Part shown: positions 45,529 through 55,425 of the stretch, in pieces | How the letters are laid out: each line of letters begins with the position of its first letter | Numbering within the stretch: the first letter of the stretch is position 1 | Assembly (NCBI GenBank): GCA_026985615.1 | Contig: JALSQD010000058.1 | Location: 1 to 64,000 of the forward strand | Length of the DNA: 64,000 nt | Reading direction: 5' to 3' | Origin: Thermaceae bacterium | Lineage (GTDB): Bacteria > Deinococcota > Deinococci > Deinococcales > Marinithermaceae | Position numbers and translations under genes: made by a program | The notes under the pieces: generated by a model | Seen by the model: only the letters and a program-made list of their open reading frames with translations | The model's database searches: none | What the model was told of the DNA's origin: nothing

Positions 45529-46026
45529 ATGGACAACGAAAAAATGATCCACGCGATCGAGCGCTACGAACGCAGCTGGCTGCTGTTCGCGCTCGTGATG
45601 ATCGTGGTCTTCCTGATCTTCATCGGGTATACCCTGACCGGTTTCGCCTTCTACGTGCCCAGCGCGGCCGAGCGCATCGACCCCACCAAGGTGCGCGCCG
45701 AGGGCAGCCTCTTCGCCAACCCGCGGGTGGAGAAGACCGGCGACAACGTCTACACCGCCTACGTGCTGGCGCAGGCCTTCACCTTCCTGCCGGGCGAGAT
45801 CCGCGTGCCCAAGGGGGCACGGGTGGTCTTCCTGGTCACCAGCCCCGACGTACAGCACGGCTTTTACATCCGCGGCACCAACGTCAACGTCCAGGTCATC
45901 CCCGGCGAGGTGGGCAAGGTGGAGCACACCTTCAACGAGCCAGGCGAGTACCTGGTCATCTGTAACGAGTACTGCGGCCTCGGGCACCAGGACATGATCG
46001 GCAAGGTCATCGTGGAGGATAACTAA
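45529..46026 (+). CDS. cbaB: Cytochrome c oxidase ba3 subunit II (CuA)
   Basis: Receives electrons from cytochrome c through the binuclear CuA centre. The 165-residue protein has one N-terminal membrane helix (about 18-40) and a cupredoxin domain whose CuA ligands are all present: His110, Cys145, Glu147 (backbone), Cys149, His153 and Met156 (CNEYCGLGHQDM). Having only one helix is normal for this subtype, the other being supplied by CbaD. cbaA starts 2 bp after its stop. Confidence 0.96.
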   Translation: MDNEKMIHAIERYERSWLLFALVMIVVFLIFIGYTLTGFAFYVPSAAERIDPTKVRAEGSLFANPRVEKTGDNVYTAYVLAQAFTFLPGEIRVPKGARVVFLVTSPDVQHGFYIRGTNVNVQVIPGEVGKVEHTFNEPGEYLVICNEYCGLGHQDMIGKVIVEDN

Positions 46027-46028
46027 CC

Positions 46029-47729
46029 ATGGCCGTTCGGACCGCACCCGCAGACAACATCTACGCGACCCATCCCGAGAAGAAGGTCGCGCTCTACTTC
46101 ATGGTTCTGGGCTTCATCGCTCTCTCCATCGGCGTCATCTTCGGCCCCTTCCAGATCTTCAACTACGCCGGCATCGACCTCTACCCGGCGCTCGAGCCGC
46201 TGTTCAAGTCGTACTACCAGGGCCTGACGCTCCACGGCGTCCTCAACGCCATCGTCTTCACCCAGCTTTTCATCCAGGGCTCGCTCCTCTACCTGCAGGC
46301 GCGCGACTCCAACCTGCGCCCGCAGATGCCCGTGGCCTGGGCAGCCTGGTGGATCGCCCTCATCGGCCTGGCGCTCGCCGCCTGGCCCCTCCTCACCAAC
46401 GACGCCACCGTCCTCTACACCTTCTACCCCCCGCTCCAGGGACACTGGGCCTTCTACGTGGGCGCGGCGCTGATCATCGTGTCAAGCCTCGTCAGCGTCT
46501 ATCTCTCGGTTGAGATGTGGGTGCGCTGGAAGCGCCAGAACCCCGGCAAGCCCACGCCGCTGGTTACCTTTATGATCACGGCCACCTGGATGATGTGGGG
46601 TCTGGCCGCGATGGGGCTGGTGGTCGAAACCGTTTTCTTCCTCATCCCCTGGTCCCTGGGGCTCATCAAGGGCGTGGACCCGCTCATCGCCCGCTCGCTC
46701 TTCTGGTGGTCGGGTCACCCCATCGTCTACTTCTGGCTGCTGCCCGCCTACGTCTCCTGGTACGGCCTCCTGCCCAAGCAGGCCGGCGGAAAGCTCGTCT
46801 CCGACTCGCTGGCGCGCATGGCCTTCCTGGGCTTCTTGGCCTTCTCAACCCCTGTGGGTTTCCACCACCAGTTCGCCGACCCCGGCATCAGCGCCTTCTG
46901 GAAGGGTGTGCACACCGTACTCACCATGATGGTGGCCGTGCCCAGCCTGATGACCGCCTTTACCATCGCCGCCTCGCTCGAGCTCGCGGGCCGTTCCAAG
47001 GGCGGTAAGGGCGCGCTCGGCTGGATCCGCAAGCTGCCGTGGAACAACCCCAGCGTAGTTGCTCAGCTGCTCGGCGCCATCGCCTTTATCTTCGGCGGCG
47101 CAGGCGGCATCGTAAACGCCAGCTTCACCCTTGACTACGTGGTCCACAACACCACCTGGATCCCGGGCCACTTCCACCTGCCAGTAGCCACAGCCTCGAC
47201 CCTCACCTTCTTCGGCATCGCCTTCTGGCTGATTCCCCACATCACCCACAAGCCCCTGGCCGCGCCGCGCACCGCGCTCGCGGGCGTGTGGTGGTGGTTC
47301 ACCGGGATGATGTTCATGGCCTTCGGCATGCACATGATGGGCCTGCAGGGCGTGCCCCGGCGCGCGCACATCTCGGCGATGAACGCCGCTCACGACGGAA
47401 TCTACGCAAGCTCGGCCTTCTACATGGTCTTCAACGCGGTCGCGGGCGTGCTCCTCACCGTGGCGGCCACGATGCTCTTCTACGTGCTCTTCGCCACGCT
47501 CCTCTCGCGCCGACGCCTCACCCCCGACCAGGTGCCCGAGATCCCCTTCGCCGAGGCGATCGCCGGTCCGGTGGACAAGGACGGCAACGTCAAGAGCGGC
47601 ATCAAGGTCATGGACCGCCTATTCTTCTGGTGGGGCTTCGCCGTGGTGCTCGTGCTCATCGTCTACATGCCCACCCTGGTCCAGCTGTTTATGCACATGG
47701 TGCCCGCCCCCGGCATGCGCCTGTGGTAG
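46029..47729 (+). CDS. cbaA: Cytochrome c oxidase ba3 subunit I
   Basis: The proton-pumping heme-copper core. The 566-residue protein has about thirteen membrane helices and all metal ligands by comparison with Thermus ba3: His69 and His383 (heme b), His381 (heme a3), His230, His279 and His280 (CuB), with Tyr234 in GHPIVYFWLLPAY as the cross-linked tyrosine. The HPIVY motif, in place of the HPEVY of A-type enzymes, marks the B-type oxidase, which suits low oxygen. A 30-bp palindrome follows the stop. Confidence 0.96.
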   Translation: MAVRTAPADNIYATHPEKKVALYFMVLGFIALSIGVIFGPFQIFNYAGIDLYPALEPLFKSYYQGLTLHGVLNAIVFTQLFIQGSLLYLQARDSNLRPQMPVAWAAWWIALIGLALAAWPLLTNDATVLYTFYPPLQGHWAFYVGAALIIVSSLVSVYLSVEMWVRWKRQNPGKPTPLVTFMITATWMMWGLAAMGLVVETVFFLIPWSLGLIKGVDPLIARSLFWWSGHPIVYFWLLPAYVSWYGLLPKQAGGKLVSDSLARMAFLGFLAFSTPVGFHHQFADPGISAFWKGVHTVLTMMVAVPSLMTAFTIAASLELAGRSKGGKGALGWIRKLPWNNPSVVAQLLGAIAFIFGGAGGIVNASFTLDYVVHNTTWIPGHFHLPVATASTLTFFGIAFWLIPHITHKPLAAPRTALAGVWWWFTGMMFMAFGMHMMGLQGVPRRAHISAMNAAHDGIYASSAFYMVFNAVAGVLLTVAATMLFYVLFATLLSRRRLTPDQVPEIPFAEAIAGPVDKDGNVKSGIKVMDRLFFWWGFAVVLVLIVYMPTLVQLFMHMVPAPGMRLW

Positions 47730-47742
47730 TCTGCGCTCTTCT

Positions 47743-47772
47743 CGCGCCGCTTCCCCGCGGGGAAGCGGCGCG
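47743..47772 (+). terminator. Palindromic terminator after cbaA
   Basis: A perfect 30-bp palindrome (15 + 15) that can form a 13-bp hairpin, 13 bp after the cbaA stop. Only TTT follows within 6 nt, and that TTT starts the -35 box of rpsO. Confidence 0.6.
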
Positions 47773-47776
47773 CCGT

Positions 47777-47805
47777 TTGACTTCGCGCCCGCTGGCGTGT
47801 AGGCT
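47777..47805 (+). promoter_or_regulatory. Promoter of rpsO
   Basis: TTGACT (47777-47782), 17-bp spacer, TAGGCT (47800-47805); about 57 nt of leader before rpsO with a GC hairpin and GGAGG 5 nt from the ATG. Confidence 0.75.
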
Positions 47806-47862
47806 GGAGTTTGCTTTGAGGCGGGGAGGGCTCCGGCGCTCCCCGGCCTGACGGAGGAAGAA

Positions 47863-48132
47863 ATGGCACTGACCGCAGCAGAAAAACAGCAGATCATCGA
47901 GAAGTTTGCCCAATTCCCCGGCGACACCGGCTCCACCGAGGTGCAGGTGGCGCTCCTAACCGAGCGCATCAACCGCCTCTCGGAGCACCTGCGCGAGCAC
48001 AAGCACGACTTCCACTCGCACCGCGGCCTGCTAAAGATGGTGGGCCAGCGCAAGCGCCTGCTCAAGTACCTCGAGCGCGAAGACGCCGAGCGTTACAAGA
48101 ACCTGATTGAGAAACTTGGCCTCAGGAAGTAG
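47863..48132 (+). CDS. rpsO: 30S ribosomal protein S15
   Basis: S15 binds the central domain of 16S rRNA. The 89 residues match the family throughout: FAQFPGDTGSTEVQVALLTERINRL, HLREHKHDFHSHRGLLKMVGQRKRLLKYL and the end LIEKLGLRK. It has its own promoter and is followed by a hairpin and then pnp, the rpsO-pnp order found in many bacteria. Confidence 0.98.
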   Translation: MALTAAEKQQIIEKFAQFPGDTGSTEVQVALLTERINRLSEHLREHKHDFHSHRGLLKMVGQRKRLLKYLEREDAERYKNLIEKLGLRK

Positions 48133-48152
48133 ACTGGATGACAAAGCGAAAG

Positions 48153-48179
48153 GCGGGACCGGGGCTCCGGTCCCGCTTT
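48153..48179 (+). terminator. Hairpin between rpsO and pnp
   Basis: GCGGGACCGG (48153-48162) and CCGGTCCCGC (48167-48176) form a 10-bp stem with a 4-nt loop, then TTTG. An outer pairing GACAAAGCG (48140-48148) with CGCTTTGTC (48174-48182) competes with the base of this stem. Confidence 0.65.
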
Positions 48180-48212
48180 GTCGCGTAAAAGAAAGCAAAT
48201 AGGTGAGCCAAA

Positions 48213-50381
48213 ATGCCCACAGCCACGGAAAACACCCCCTCCCCACATCGGTTTAGCGCCACCATTGGCGGCCGCGAACTTGTTATCGAAACCGGCAAGT
48301 ATGCCCGCCAAGCCTCGGGCTCGGTCTGGGTCCGCTACGGCGAGACGATCGTCATGGGCACCGCCGAAGGCTCCAAGGAGCCGGTGGACATGCCTTTTCT
48401 GCCGCTCACGGTCGAGTTCGAGGAGCGTCACTACGCTATTGGCAAGATTCCCGGCTCCTTCATGCGCCGCGAGGGCCGGCCCGGCGAAAAGGCCATCCTC
48501 TCGGCACGAATGACCGACCGACCCATCCGCCCCCTCTTCCCCGAGGGCTTCCGTCACGAGGTGCAGGTGATCCTCACCGTGCTGGCGGCCGACCAGCAGA
48601 ACCCGCCCGACGTGCTGGGACCACTAGCGGCCTCGGCCGCGCTCATGCTCTCGGACGTGCCCTGGGACGGCCCCATCGCCAGCGTGCGCGTGGGTCGGGT
48701 GAGCGGCAAGCTCGTCATCAACCCCACGCTGCAACAGCTCGAGGAAAGCGACCTCGACCTGATCGTCGCCGGCTCCAAGGAGGCAATCATCATGGTTGAG
48801 GCCGGCGCCAAGGAGGTCAGCGAAGACCTGCTGGTGGAGGCGCTCGACTTCGCTCATCGCGAGATGCAGCCGCTGATCGCGCTCCAAGAAGAAATGCGAG
48901 AAAAGCTGGGGAAGCCCAAGTTCGAGTGGACGCCGCCGGAGAAGCTCTCGGAAGAGGAGTTCGAAACCTTCTACCGGCTTGCGATCGAACACGGACTAAA
49001 GGACGTGCTGCTCACCGCCTCCAAGCACGAGCGCGCCGAGGCGCTCGACGCCTTTCGTGACCGACTGCTCGAGGAGGTCGCCCCAGGCGAGGACGAGGTG
49101 GCCGAAGCGCGACGGGCACTATACAAGCAGGCCTTCGGCGATGTAACAAAACGCGAGCTGCGTCGCATGATCGTCGAGGAAAAGAAGCGCGCCGATGGCC
49201 GCGGTCCAGCCGATATCCGGCCCATCTGGATCGAGGTGGACGTGCTGCCGCGCTCGCATGGCTCGGCGGTCTTCACCCGCGGTGAGACCCAGGTGCTGGG
49301 TACGGTCACCCTGGGTACCGGCCGCGACGAGCAGATCATCGACGACCTGGGCCTGGACGAGTCGGAAGACTTTTTGGTCCACTACAACTTCCCACCCTAC
49401 TCGACCGGCGAGGTCAAGCGCCTGCGCGGCGTCTCCCGCCGTGAGGTGGGCCACGGCAACCTGGCCAAGCGGGCGCTCAAGCCGATGCTGCCCGAGAAGG
49501 ACGGCTTCCCCTACACGATTCGCGTGGTCGGCGACGTGCTCGAGTCCAACGGCTCCAGCTCGATGGCCACCGTCTGCGCCGGCTGCCTGGCGCTGATGGA
49601 CGCCGGCGTGCCCATCAAGAGGCCGGTAGCCGGCATCGCCATGGGGCTGGTCAAGCCCGAGGAGGGCGAGCCGGTGGTACTCACCGACATCCTGGGCATG
49701 GAGGACGCCCTGGGCGACATGGACTTCAAGGTGACCGGCACCCGCGACGGCGTAACCGCGCTGCAGATGGACATCAAAGTGAAAGGGCTCGACGCCGTGG
49801 TAATGCGCCGCGCCCTGGAGCAGGCGCGCGAGGCGCGGCTGGCCATCCTCGACCAGATGGAGACCGTCCTGCCCGAGCCGCGCAAGGAGCTCAAGCCTTT
49901 CGCGCCACGCATCCTGGCGCTCAAGATCCCGGTGGACAAGATCGGCGCCGTCATCGGGCCGGGCGGCAAGAACATCCGCGCACTCGAGGAGCTGGGCGTT
50001 TCGATCGACATCGAGGAAGACGGCACCGTGCGCATCTACTCCACCGAGGGTCCGGCGGCCGAGGAGGCCAAGGCGCGCATCGAGGCCATGACCCGCGAGG
50101 CCAAGGTGGGCGACATCTACGAGGGCGTGGTGGTGCGCACCACCAACTTTGGCGCCTTCATCCAGCTCTTCCCCGGCACCGAGGGGCTGTTGCACATCAG
50201 CCAGATCGCGGAGGAGCGGGTGGACAAGGTGGAGGACCACCTCAAGGTGGGCGACAAGATCACCGTCAAGGTGAACCGCATCGACGAGAAGGGCCGCGTC
50301 GACCTGGTACGCCCCGAGCTCGAAGGCAAGATCCCGCCGCGCCGTCCGCCCCGCTCCGGCGGGCCCCGCCGCGGCCGCTAA
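48213..50381 (+). CDS. pnp: Polynucleotide phosphorylase
   Basis: Phosphorolytic 3'-5' exoribonuclease. The 722-residue protein has both RNase PH-like cores (FMRREGRPGEKAILSARMTDR in the first; GSAVFTRGETQVLGTVTLG and VVGDVLESNGSSSMA in the second), a KH domain (KIGAVIGPGGKNIRALEE) and a C-terminal S1 domain (GDIYEGVVVRTTNFGAFIQL). AGGTGA is 6 nt upstream of the ATG. With RNase J downstream it forms an RNA-decay locus. Confidence 0.97.
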   Translation: MPTATENTPSPHRFSATIGGRELVIETGKYARQASGSVWVRYGETIVMGTAEGSKEPVDMPFLPLTVEFEERHYAIGKIPGSFMRREGRPGEKAILSARMTDRPIRPLFPEGFRHEVQVILTVLAADQQNPPDVLGPLAASAALMLSDVPWDGPIASVRVGRVSGKLVINPTLQQLEESDLDLIVAGSKEAIIMVEAGAKEVSEDLLVEALDFAHREMQPLIALQEEMREKLGKPKFEWTPPEKLSEEEFETFYRLAIEHGLKDVLLTASKHERAEALDAFRDRLLEEVAPGEDEVAEARRALYKQAFGDVTKRELRRMIVEEKKRADGRGPADIRPIWIEVDVLPRSHGSAVFTRGETQVLGTVTLGTGRDEQIIDDLGLDESEDFLVHYNFPPYSTGEVKRLRGVSRREVGHGNLAKRALKPMLPEKDGFPYTIRVVGDVLESNGSSSMATVCAGCLALMDAGVPIKRPVAGIAMGLVKPEEGEPVVLTDILGMEDALGDMDFKVTGTRDGVTALQMDIKVKGLDAVVMRRALEQAREARLAILDQMETVLPEPRKELKPFAPRILALKIPVDKIGAVIGPGGKNIRALEELGVSIDIEEDGTVRIYSTEGPAAEEAKARIEAMTREAKVGDIYEGVVVRTTNFGAFIQLFPGTEGLLHISQIAEERVDKVEDHLKVGDKITVKVNRIDEKGRVDLVRPELEGKIPPRRPPRSGGPRRGR

Positions 50382-50392
50382 CCCCGAATCCG

Positions 50393-50426
50393 AGCGCCCG
50401 CCGCCCGAAGGGGCGGCGCGGGCGCT
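50393..50426 (+). other. GC hairpin between pnp and RNase J gene
   Basis: Arms 50393-50406 and 50411-50426 pair over 14 bp with a 2-nt bulge and a GAAG loop. No T run follows, so it is more likely a processing or stability element than a full terminator. Confidence 0.5.
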
Positions 50427-50438
50427 GTAGGAGAACCC

Positions 50439-52151
<1,713 letters not shown>

Positions 52152-52152
52152 G

Positions 52153-53067
52153 ATGTCGTCGGCGGGGGTCCTGCTCGGCGCGGTAGCCCCCGTGGCCCTC
52201 ATCGTGGCCACGGGCTGGCTGGCCGCGCGCGTGCTGCGGCTGGACCGGGGACCCCTGACGCGGCTCACCCTCTTCGTGCTCGTGCCCATCCTGGTCTTCG
52301 ACCAGCTCTGGCGCACCCCGGACGGCCTCGGCTACGGGCTGCGGCTGGCCGCCGCCTTCGCCCTGGCCTCCGCCGGCTTTGCCCTGGTGGGTTGGCTGGC
52401 GGGCCGCCTGCTGAACCTACCGCAGCCCACCCGGGTCAGCCTCACCGCCACCACCGCCTTCCCCAACACCGGCAACATGGGGCTCTCGGTGGCCTACTTC
52501 GCGCTGGGCAACGCCGGTCTGGAGCGGGCAACGATCATCTTCGTGGTGGCCACCGTCCTGCTCTTCAGCTTCGGCCCCGCCCTCTTCAAGGGCGGCAGCC
52601 TGCTGGAGCAGCTAAAGATGACCCTACGCCTGCCGCTCATCTGGGCGGTGGTGCTGGGCCTCGCAGCCAATGCCGTGAACCTGCAGCTCCCCTTGAACCT
52701 CGGCGGTGGGCTGCACATGATGGCCCAGGGCGCCATCCCCATGCTGCTGCTCTCGCTCGGAATGCAGATGGCCGAGACGCGCTTCACCGTGAGCGCCTAC
52801 GACCTCTTCGCCAGCCTCCTGCGCATCCTCGTGGGGCCGGTGATCGCCTTCTTCGCCGGGCGGCTGCTCGGCCTCGACGGCGCCGACCTGGTGGTGCTCA
52901 TCCTCATCAGCGGCATGCCCGCGGCCGTGAACACCTACCTGATGGCCGCCGAGCTCGGCGGCGACGCGCCGCGCACCGCGCGCGTGGTCGTGCTCTCGAC
53001 CCTGCTCAGCTTCCTGAGTCTGCCGCTGGTTCTTGGTCTGGCGCGCTGGGCGGCGGGGGTAAGTTAG
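52153..53067 (+). CDS. AEC-family transporter (auxin efflux carrier-like)
   Basis: The 304-residue protein has about ten hydrophobic segments with the family features TAFPNTGNMGLSVAYFALG near the middle-left and the C-terminal segment ISGMPAAVNTYLMAAELGG. Members export organic anions; the substrate here is unknown. The ATG is one base after the RNase J stop, so it depends on that gene's ribosomes. Its last 62 bp overlap the convergent lipoprotein gene. Confidence 0.9.
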   Translation: MSSAGVLLGAVAPVALIVATGWLAARVLRLDRGPLTRLTLFVLVPILVFDQLWRTPDGLGYGLRLAAAFALASAGFALVGWLAGRLLNLPQPTRVSLTATTAFPNTGNMGLSVAYFALGNAGLERATIIFVVATVLLFSFGPALFKGGSLLEQLKMTLRLPLIWAVVLGLAANAVNLQLPLNLGGGLHMMAQGAIPMLLLSLGMQMAETRFTVSAYDLFASLLRILVGPVIAFFAGRLLGLDGADLVVLILISGMPAAVNTYLMAAELGGDAPRTARVVVLSTLLSFLSLPLVLGLARWAAGVS

Positions 53068-53431
53068 GCACGCCCAGGTCGAGCTGCAAGACCGGCCGGC
53101 CCGCCACGATCACCAGCAAGCGGTAATACGCGCCCGGCTCGTAAGGCAGCGTCGCCTCGACCCCGCCCGGCTCTTCGACCCAGATGGAAAGCTCCTCGAC
53201 CAGCTCCTCGCCCGCGTACCAGCGCAGCTCCAGATAATCTGGCTCGGGCCAGCGGCGCACGTTCAGCCGGGCGATTACCCGGCCCTCTTCTTCCACCAGC
53301 TCGCCGCCGATGGAGACCCGCTCCGGGTAGCTTTCCTCGGGGGGAATCAGCGGCCAAAAGGTGTAACGGCAACCGCCCACCCCGAAAAGGAGCGCGAACA
53401 AGAGCAGAGCCGTGCGCGTCACGCCCTTCAT
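53006..53431 (-). CDS. Small lipoprotein of unknown function
   Basis: The 141-residue product starts MKGVTRTALLLFALLFGVGGC, a lipoprotein signal with Cys at about residue 21, followed by about 100 residues of beta-like sequence (EEEGRVIARLNVRRWPEPDYLELRWYAGEE) and a Pro/Asp-rich tail. An Ig-like or similar sandwich is possible. The tail codes through the overlap with the convergent AEC gene, 62 bp, the longest such overlap here. No family recognised. A start at 53455 is possible but breaks the signal peptide pattern. Confidence 0.72.
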   Translation of the reverse strand: MKGVTRTALLLFALLFGVGGCRYTFWPLIPPEESYPERVSIGGELVEEEGRVIARLNVRRWPEPDYLELRWYAGEELVEELSIWVEEPGGVEATLPYEPGAYYRLLVIVAGRPVLQLDLGVPNLPPPPSAPDQEPAADSGS

Positions 53432-53465
53432 GCTACCGAAGCCCGATGCGAACACGGTGAAAAGC

Positions 53466-54167
53466 TCAAAAGCCCCGCAACGCCGTAGCCGCGGCGGCCA
53501 GCACCATCGGCGCGGTCTCGGCGCGGAGGATGCGCGGGCCCAGGTAGACGGGTACGAAACCCAGCCCGACCAGGTGCTCCACCTCGGCCTCGGTGAAACC
53601 GCCCTCGGGCCCGCTAGCCAGCGCCACTGCGCCGCTTTCGGGCCAGTTTATGGCGTCCATCGCCCTCGACGTGTAGGGGTGGGCGACCAGGCCAAACTCC
53701 ACCGGGGCCAGTTCAACCAACGCCACCGGCGCCGCCACCTCGGGCACCTTCGCCCGACCCGACTGCTTGGCGGCCTCGACGGCGATGCGGCGCAGCCGCT
53801 CCAGCTTGGCCCGGCCCATCTCCCGCGGCACGCTGCGCTCGCTAACGAGCGGCACGAAGCGGCACACCCCCAGCTCGCTGCCCGCCCGCACCACGTCGGC
53901 GAGCCTGTCGCCCTTGAGCAGGGCGACGTAGAGCACCACCTCGACCGGCGGCTCCACCTCCGCCTCCACCGGTTCGTCCAGGCGCAGCCCCACCCGCCCG
54001 TCCTCGATCCAGGCCACCTCACCCTCGGCCTCCCGGCCCCGGCCGTCGAAGGCGCGCACGCGCCGGCCCACCTCCACCCGCAGCACGCGCAGCAGGTGAT
54101 GGGCCTCGCGCCCGCTCAGCACGACCACGGGTGCGAGTTCGGGCACGGCCACCCGCGGAATTCTCAT
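53466..54167 (-). CDS. rsmE: 16S rRNA (uracil-1498-N3) methyltransferase RsmE
   Basis: SPOUT-class methyltransferase that modifies U1498 of 16S rRNA. The 233 residues show the PUA-like start (HHLLRVLRVEVGRRVRAFDGRG) and the knot region LASGPEGGFTEAEVEHLVGLGF with LGPRILRAETAP, which binds the methyl donor. It overlaps prmA by 4 nt; the prmA-rsmE pairing is widespread. Confidence 0.94.
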   Translation of the reverse strand: MRIPRVAVPELAPVVVLSGREAHHLLRVLRVEVGRRVRAFDGRGREAEGEVAWIEDGRVGLRLDEPVEAEVEPPVEVVLYVALLKGDRLADVVRAGSELGVCRFVPLVSERSVPREMGRAKLERLRRIAVEAAKQSGRAKVPEVAAPVALVELAPVEFGLVAHPYTSRAMDAINWPESGAVALASGPEGGFTEAEVEHLVGLGFVPVYLGPRILRAETAPMVLAAAATALRGF

Positions 54168-54922
54168 CGCTGATAGCTCAAAAGCAACCAGTCGCCGTCG
54201 CGGCAGCGGCCCTTGGGCACGAAGCCCTCGGCCTCCATGGCCCGGGCCACCACCTCCTCGCGCTCCGCCAGCACGCCGGTGAGCAGCGCCTGCCCCCCGG
54301 GCGCGAGCAGGCGCGCGTAGGCGCTCGCCAGCTCGGCGTGCAGCTCGGCGTAGAGGTTGGCCACGATCACGTCGTAGGGCGGGTCGGCCGACTCTACGCT
54401 CCCCACCCGAAACTCGAGCGCAACCCCGTTGCGGCGGGCGTTCTCGCAGGCCACGGGGATGACGCTGGCGTCGGTGTCCACGCCGAGCGCCTCGGCGCCC
54501 AGCCGCGCGGCGGCAATGGCGAGGATGCCCGAGCCCGTACCCACGTCGAGCACCCGCTTGCCCGCCGGTTCGCGCGCAGCCAGCGCCTCAAGCGCCATCC
54601 GCGTGGTCTCGTGGTGTCCGGTGCCGAAGGCCATGCCGGGCTCGATCACCAGCGTCAGCCCGTCACCGCGCCACTCGTGCCAGGGCGCCAGCACCACGAA
54701 GGGGCCGGCCACCACCGGCTCCAGGTCACGCTTCCAGGCTTCGAGCCAGTCTTCGTCGGGAAGTTCCTGCCAGTTACCGGGCAAGGGCAGCTCCACCCGG
54801 TGGGGGAAATAGGCCCAGACCTCGCCGTCCTTTTCCTCGAGCCCCCGCGCCCCCAGGTCGAAGAGCCGGGGCACGTAGGCGTCCAAGGTATCGAAATTGC
54901 CCCGAAGTACGAATACGTGCAT
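54164..54922 (-). CDS. prmA: Ribosomal protein L11 methyltransferase PrmA
   Basis: Trimethylates ribosomal protein L11. The start at the ATG 54922 (MHVFVLRGNFDTLD) gives 252 residues, in line with the Thermus enzyme, and TACAAT lies exactly 6 nt upstream; a frame to 54955 would cover that box. Motifs: IEPGMAFGTGHHETTRMALEAL, the SAM loop VLDVGTGSGILAIAA and VANLYAELH. rsmE follows with a 4-nt overlap. Confidence 0.94.
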   Translation of the reverse strand: MHVFVLRGNFDTLDAYVPRLFDLGARGLEEKDGEVWAYFPHRVELPLPGNWQELPDEDWLEAWKRDLEPVVAGPFVVLAPWHEWRGDGLTLVIEPGMAFGTGHHETTRMALEALAAREPAGKRVLDVGTGSGILAIAAARLGAEALGVDTDASVIPVACENARRNGVALEFRVGSVESADPPYDVIVANLYAELHAELASAYARLLAPGGQALLTGVLAEREEVVARAMEAEGFVPKGRCRDGDWLLLSYQR

Positions 54923-54928
54923 GTAAGC

Positions 54929-54934
54929 ATTGTA
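54929..54934 (-). promoter_or_regulatory. -10 box of prmA-rsmE
   Basis: TACAAT on the minus strand, 6 nt before the prmA ATG; leaderless type. Confidence 0.5.
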
Positions 54935-55008
54935 AGCCAGAACCGACTGAAACACGAAATAGGAAGAAACGGCTCCTTATAACATTCACGTACAACTCGG
55001 ATCGTCGC

Positions 55009-55395
55009 TCACTCACAGAGCCAGCACCGCAGCGCGTCGGCCAGGCGTTCGCCCGGACGCAGCCCCAGAGCGCGCGCCGGCGCATTGGCGTGGGCGATGA
55101 CGCCCGAATGCCAGGTGTCGTCCGCCTCGCCGATGCGGGCGCTCTCCGCCGAGACCGCCACCGCGGCGACGCCGGCCTCCTCCAGCAGGGCGAGCCCAGC
55201 GATTCCGGCGGCGTCCTTACCCACCCCGGCGTCGTTAAAGGCCACGAGCGCGGGCCGGTAGGCGAGCGCGTAGCGCGCCGCGCTCACACCTCCGTGGGAA
55301 GCGGTGATCACGACGCCACCCCGCTGCGCCTCACCGCCTTCGGTAACCGAGTCCAGCAGCCAGACGCGCCGCCCACATACCTCGACACTTTGCAC
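55009..55395 (-). CDS. Conserved protein of unknown function
   Basis: A 128-residue protein with several motif-like stretches: VVITASHGGVSAARYAL, FNDAGVGKDAAGIAGLALLEE, VSAESARIGEADDTWHSGVI and NAPARALGLRPGE. From memory, similar unannotated proteins exist in proteobacteria; I cannot name a fold. The pattern of His, Asp, Lys and Ser in conserved loops suggests an enzyme or ligand binder. The start is a GTG at 55395 with TACTAT 6 nt upstream. It is divergent from an M20 peptidase, 30 bp between starts. Confidence 0.72.
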   Translation of the reverse strand: MQSVEVCGRRVWLLDSVTEGGEAQRGGVVITASHGGVSAARYALAYRPALVAFNDAGVGKDAAGIAGLALLEEAGVAAVAVSAESARIGEADDTWHSGVIAHANAPARALGLRPGERLADALRCWLCE

Positions 55396-55400
55396 GGCCT

Positions 55401-55407
55401 TATAGTA
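55401..55407. promoter_or_regulatory. Overlapping divergent -10 boxes
   Basis: The island TATAGTA reads TATAGT on the plus strand (55401-55406) and TACTAT on the minus strand (55402-55407), 19 nt before the ATG at 55426 and 6 nt before the GTG at 55395. Confidence 0.6.
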
Positions 55408-55425
55408 AGGCCCAAGGAGAGTTCC

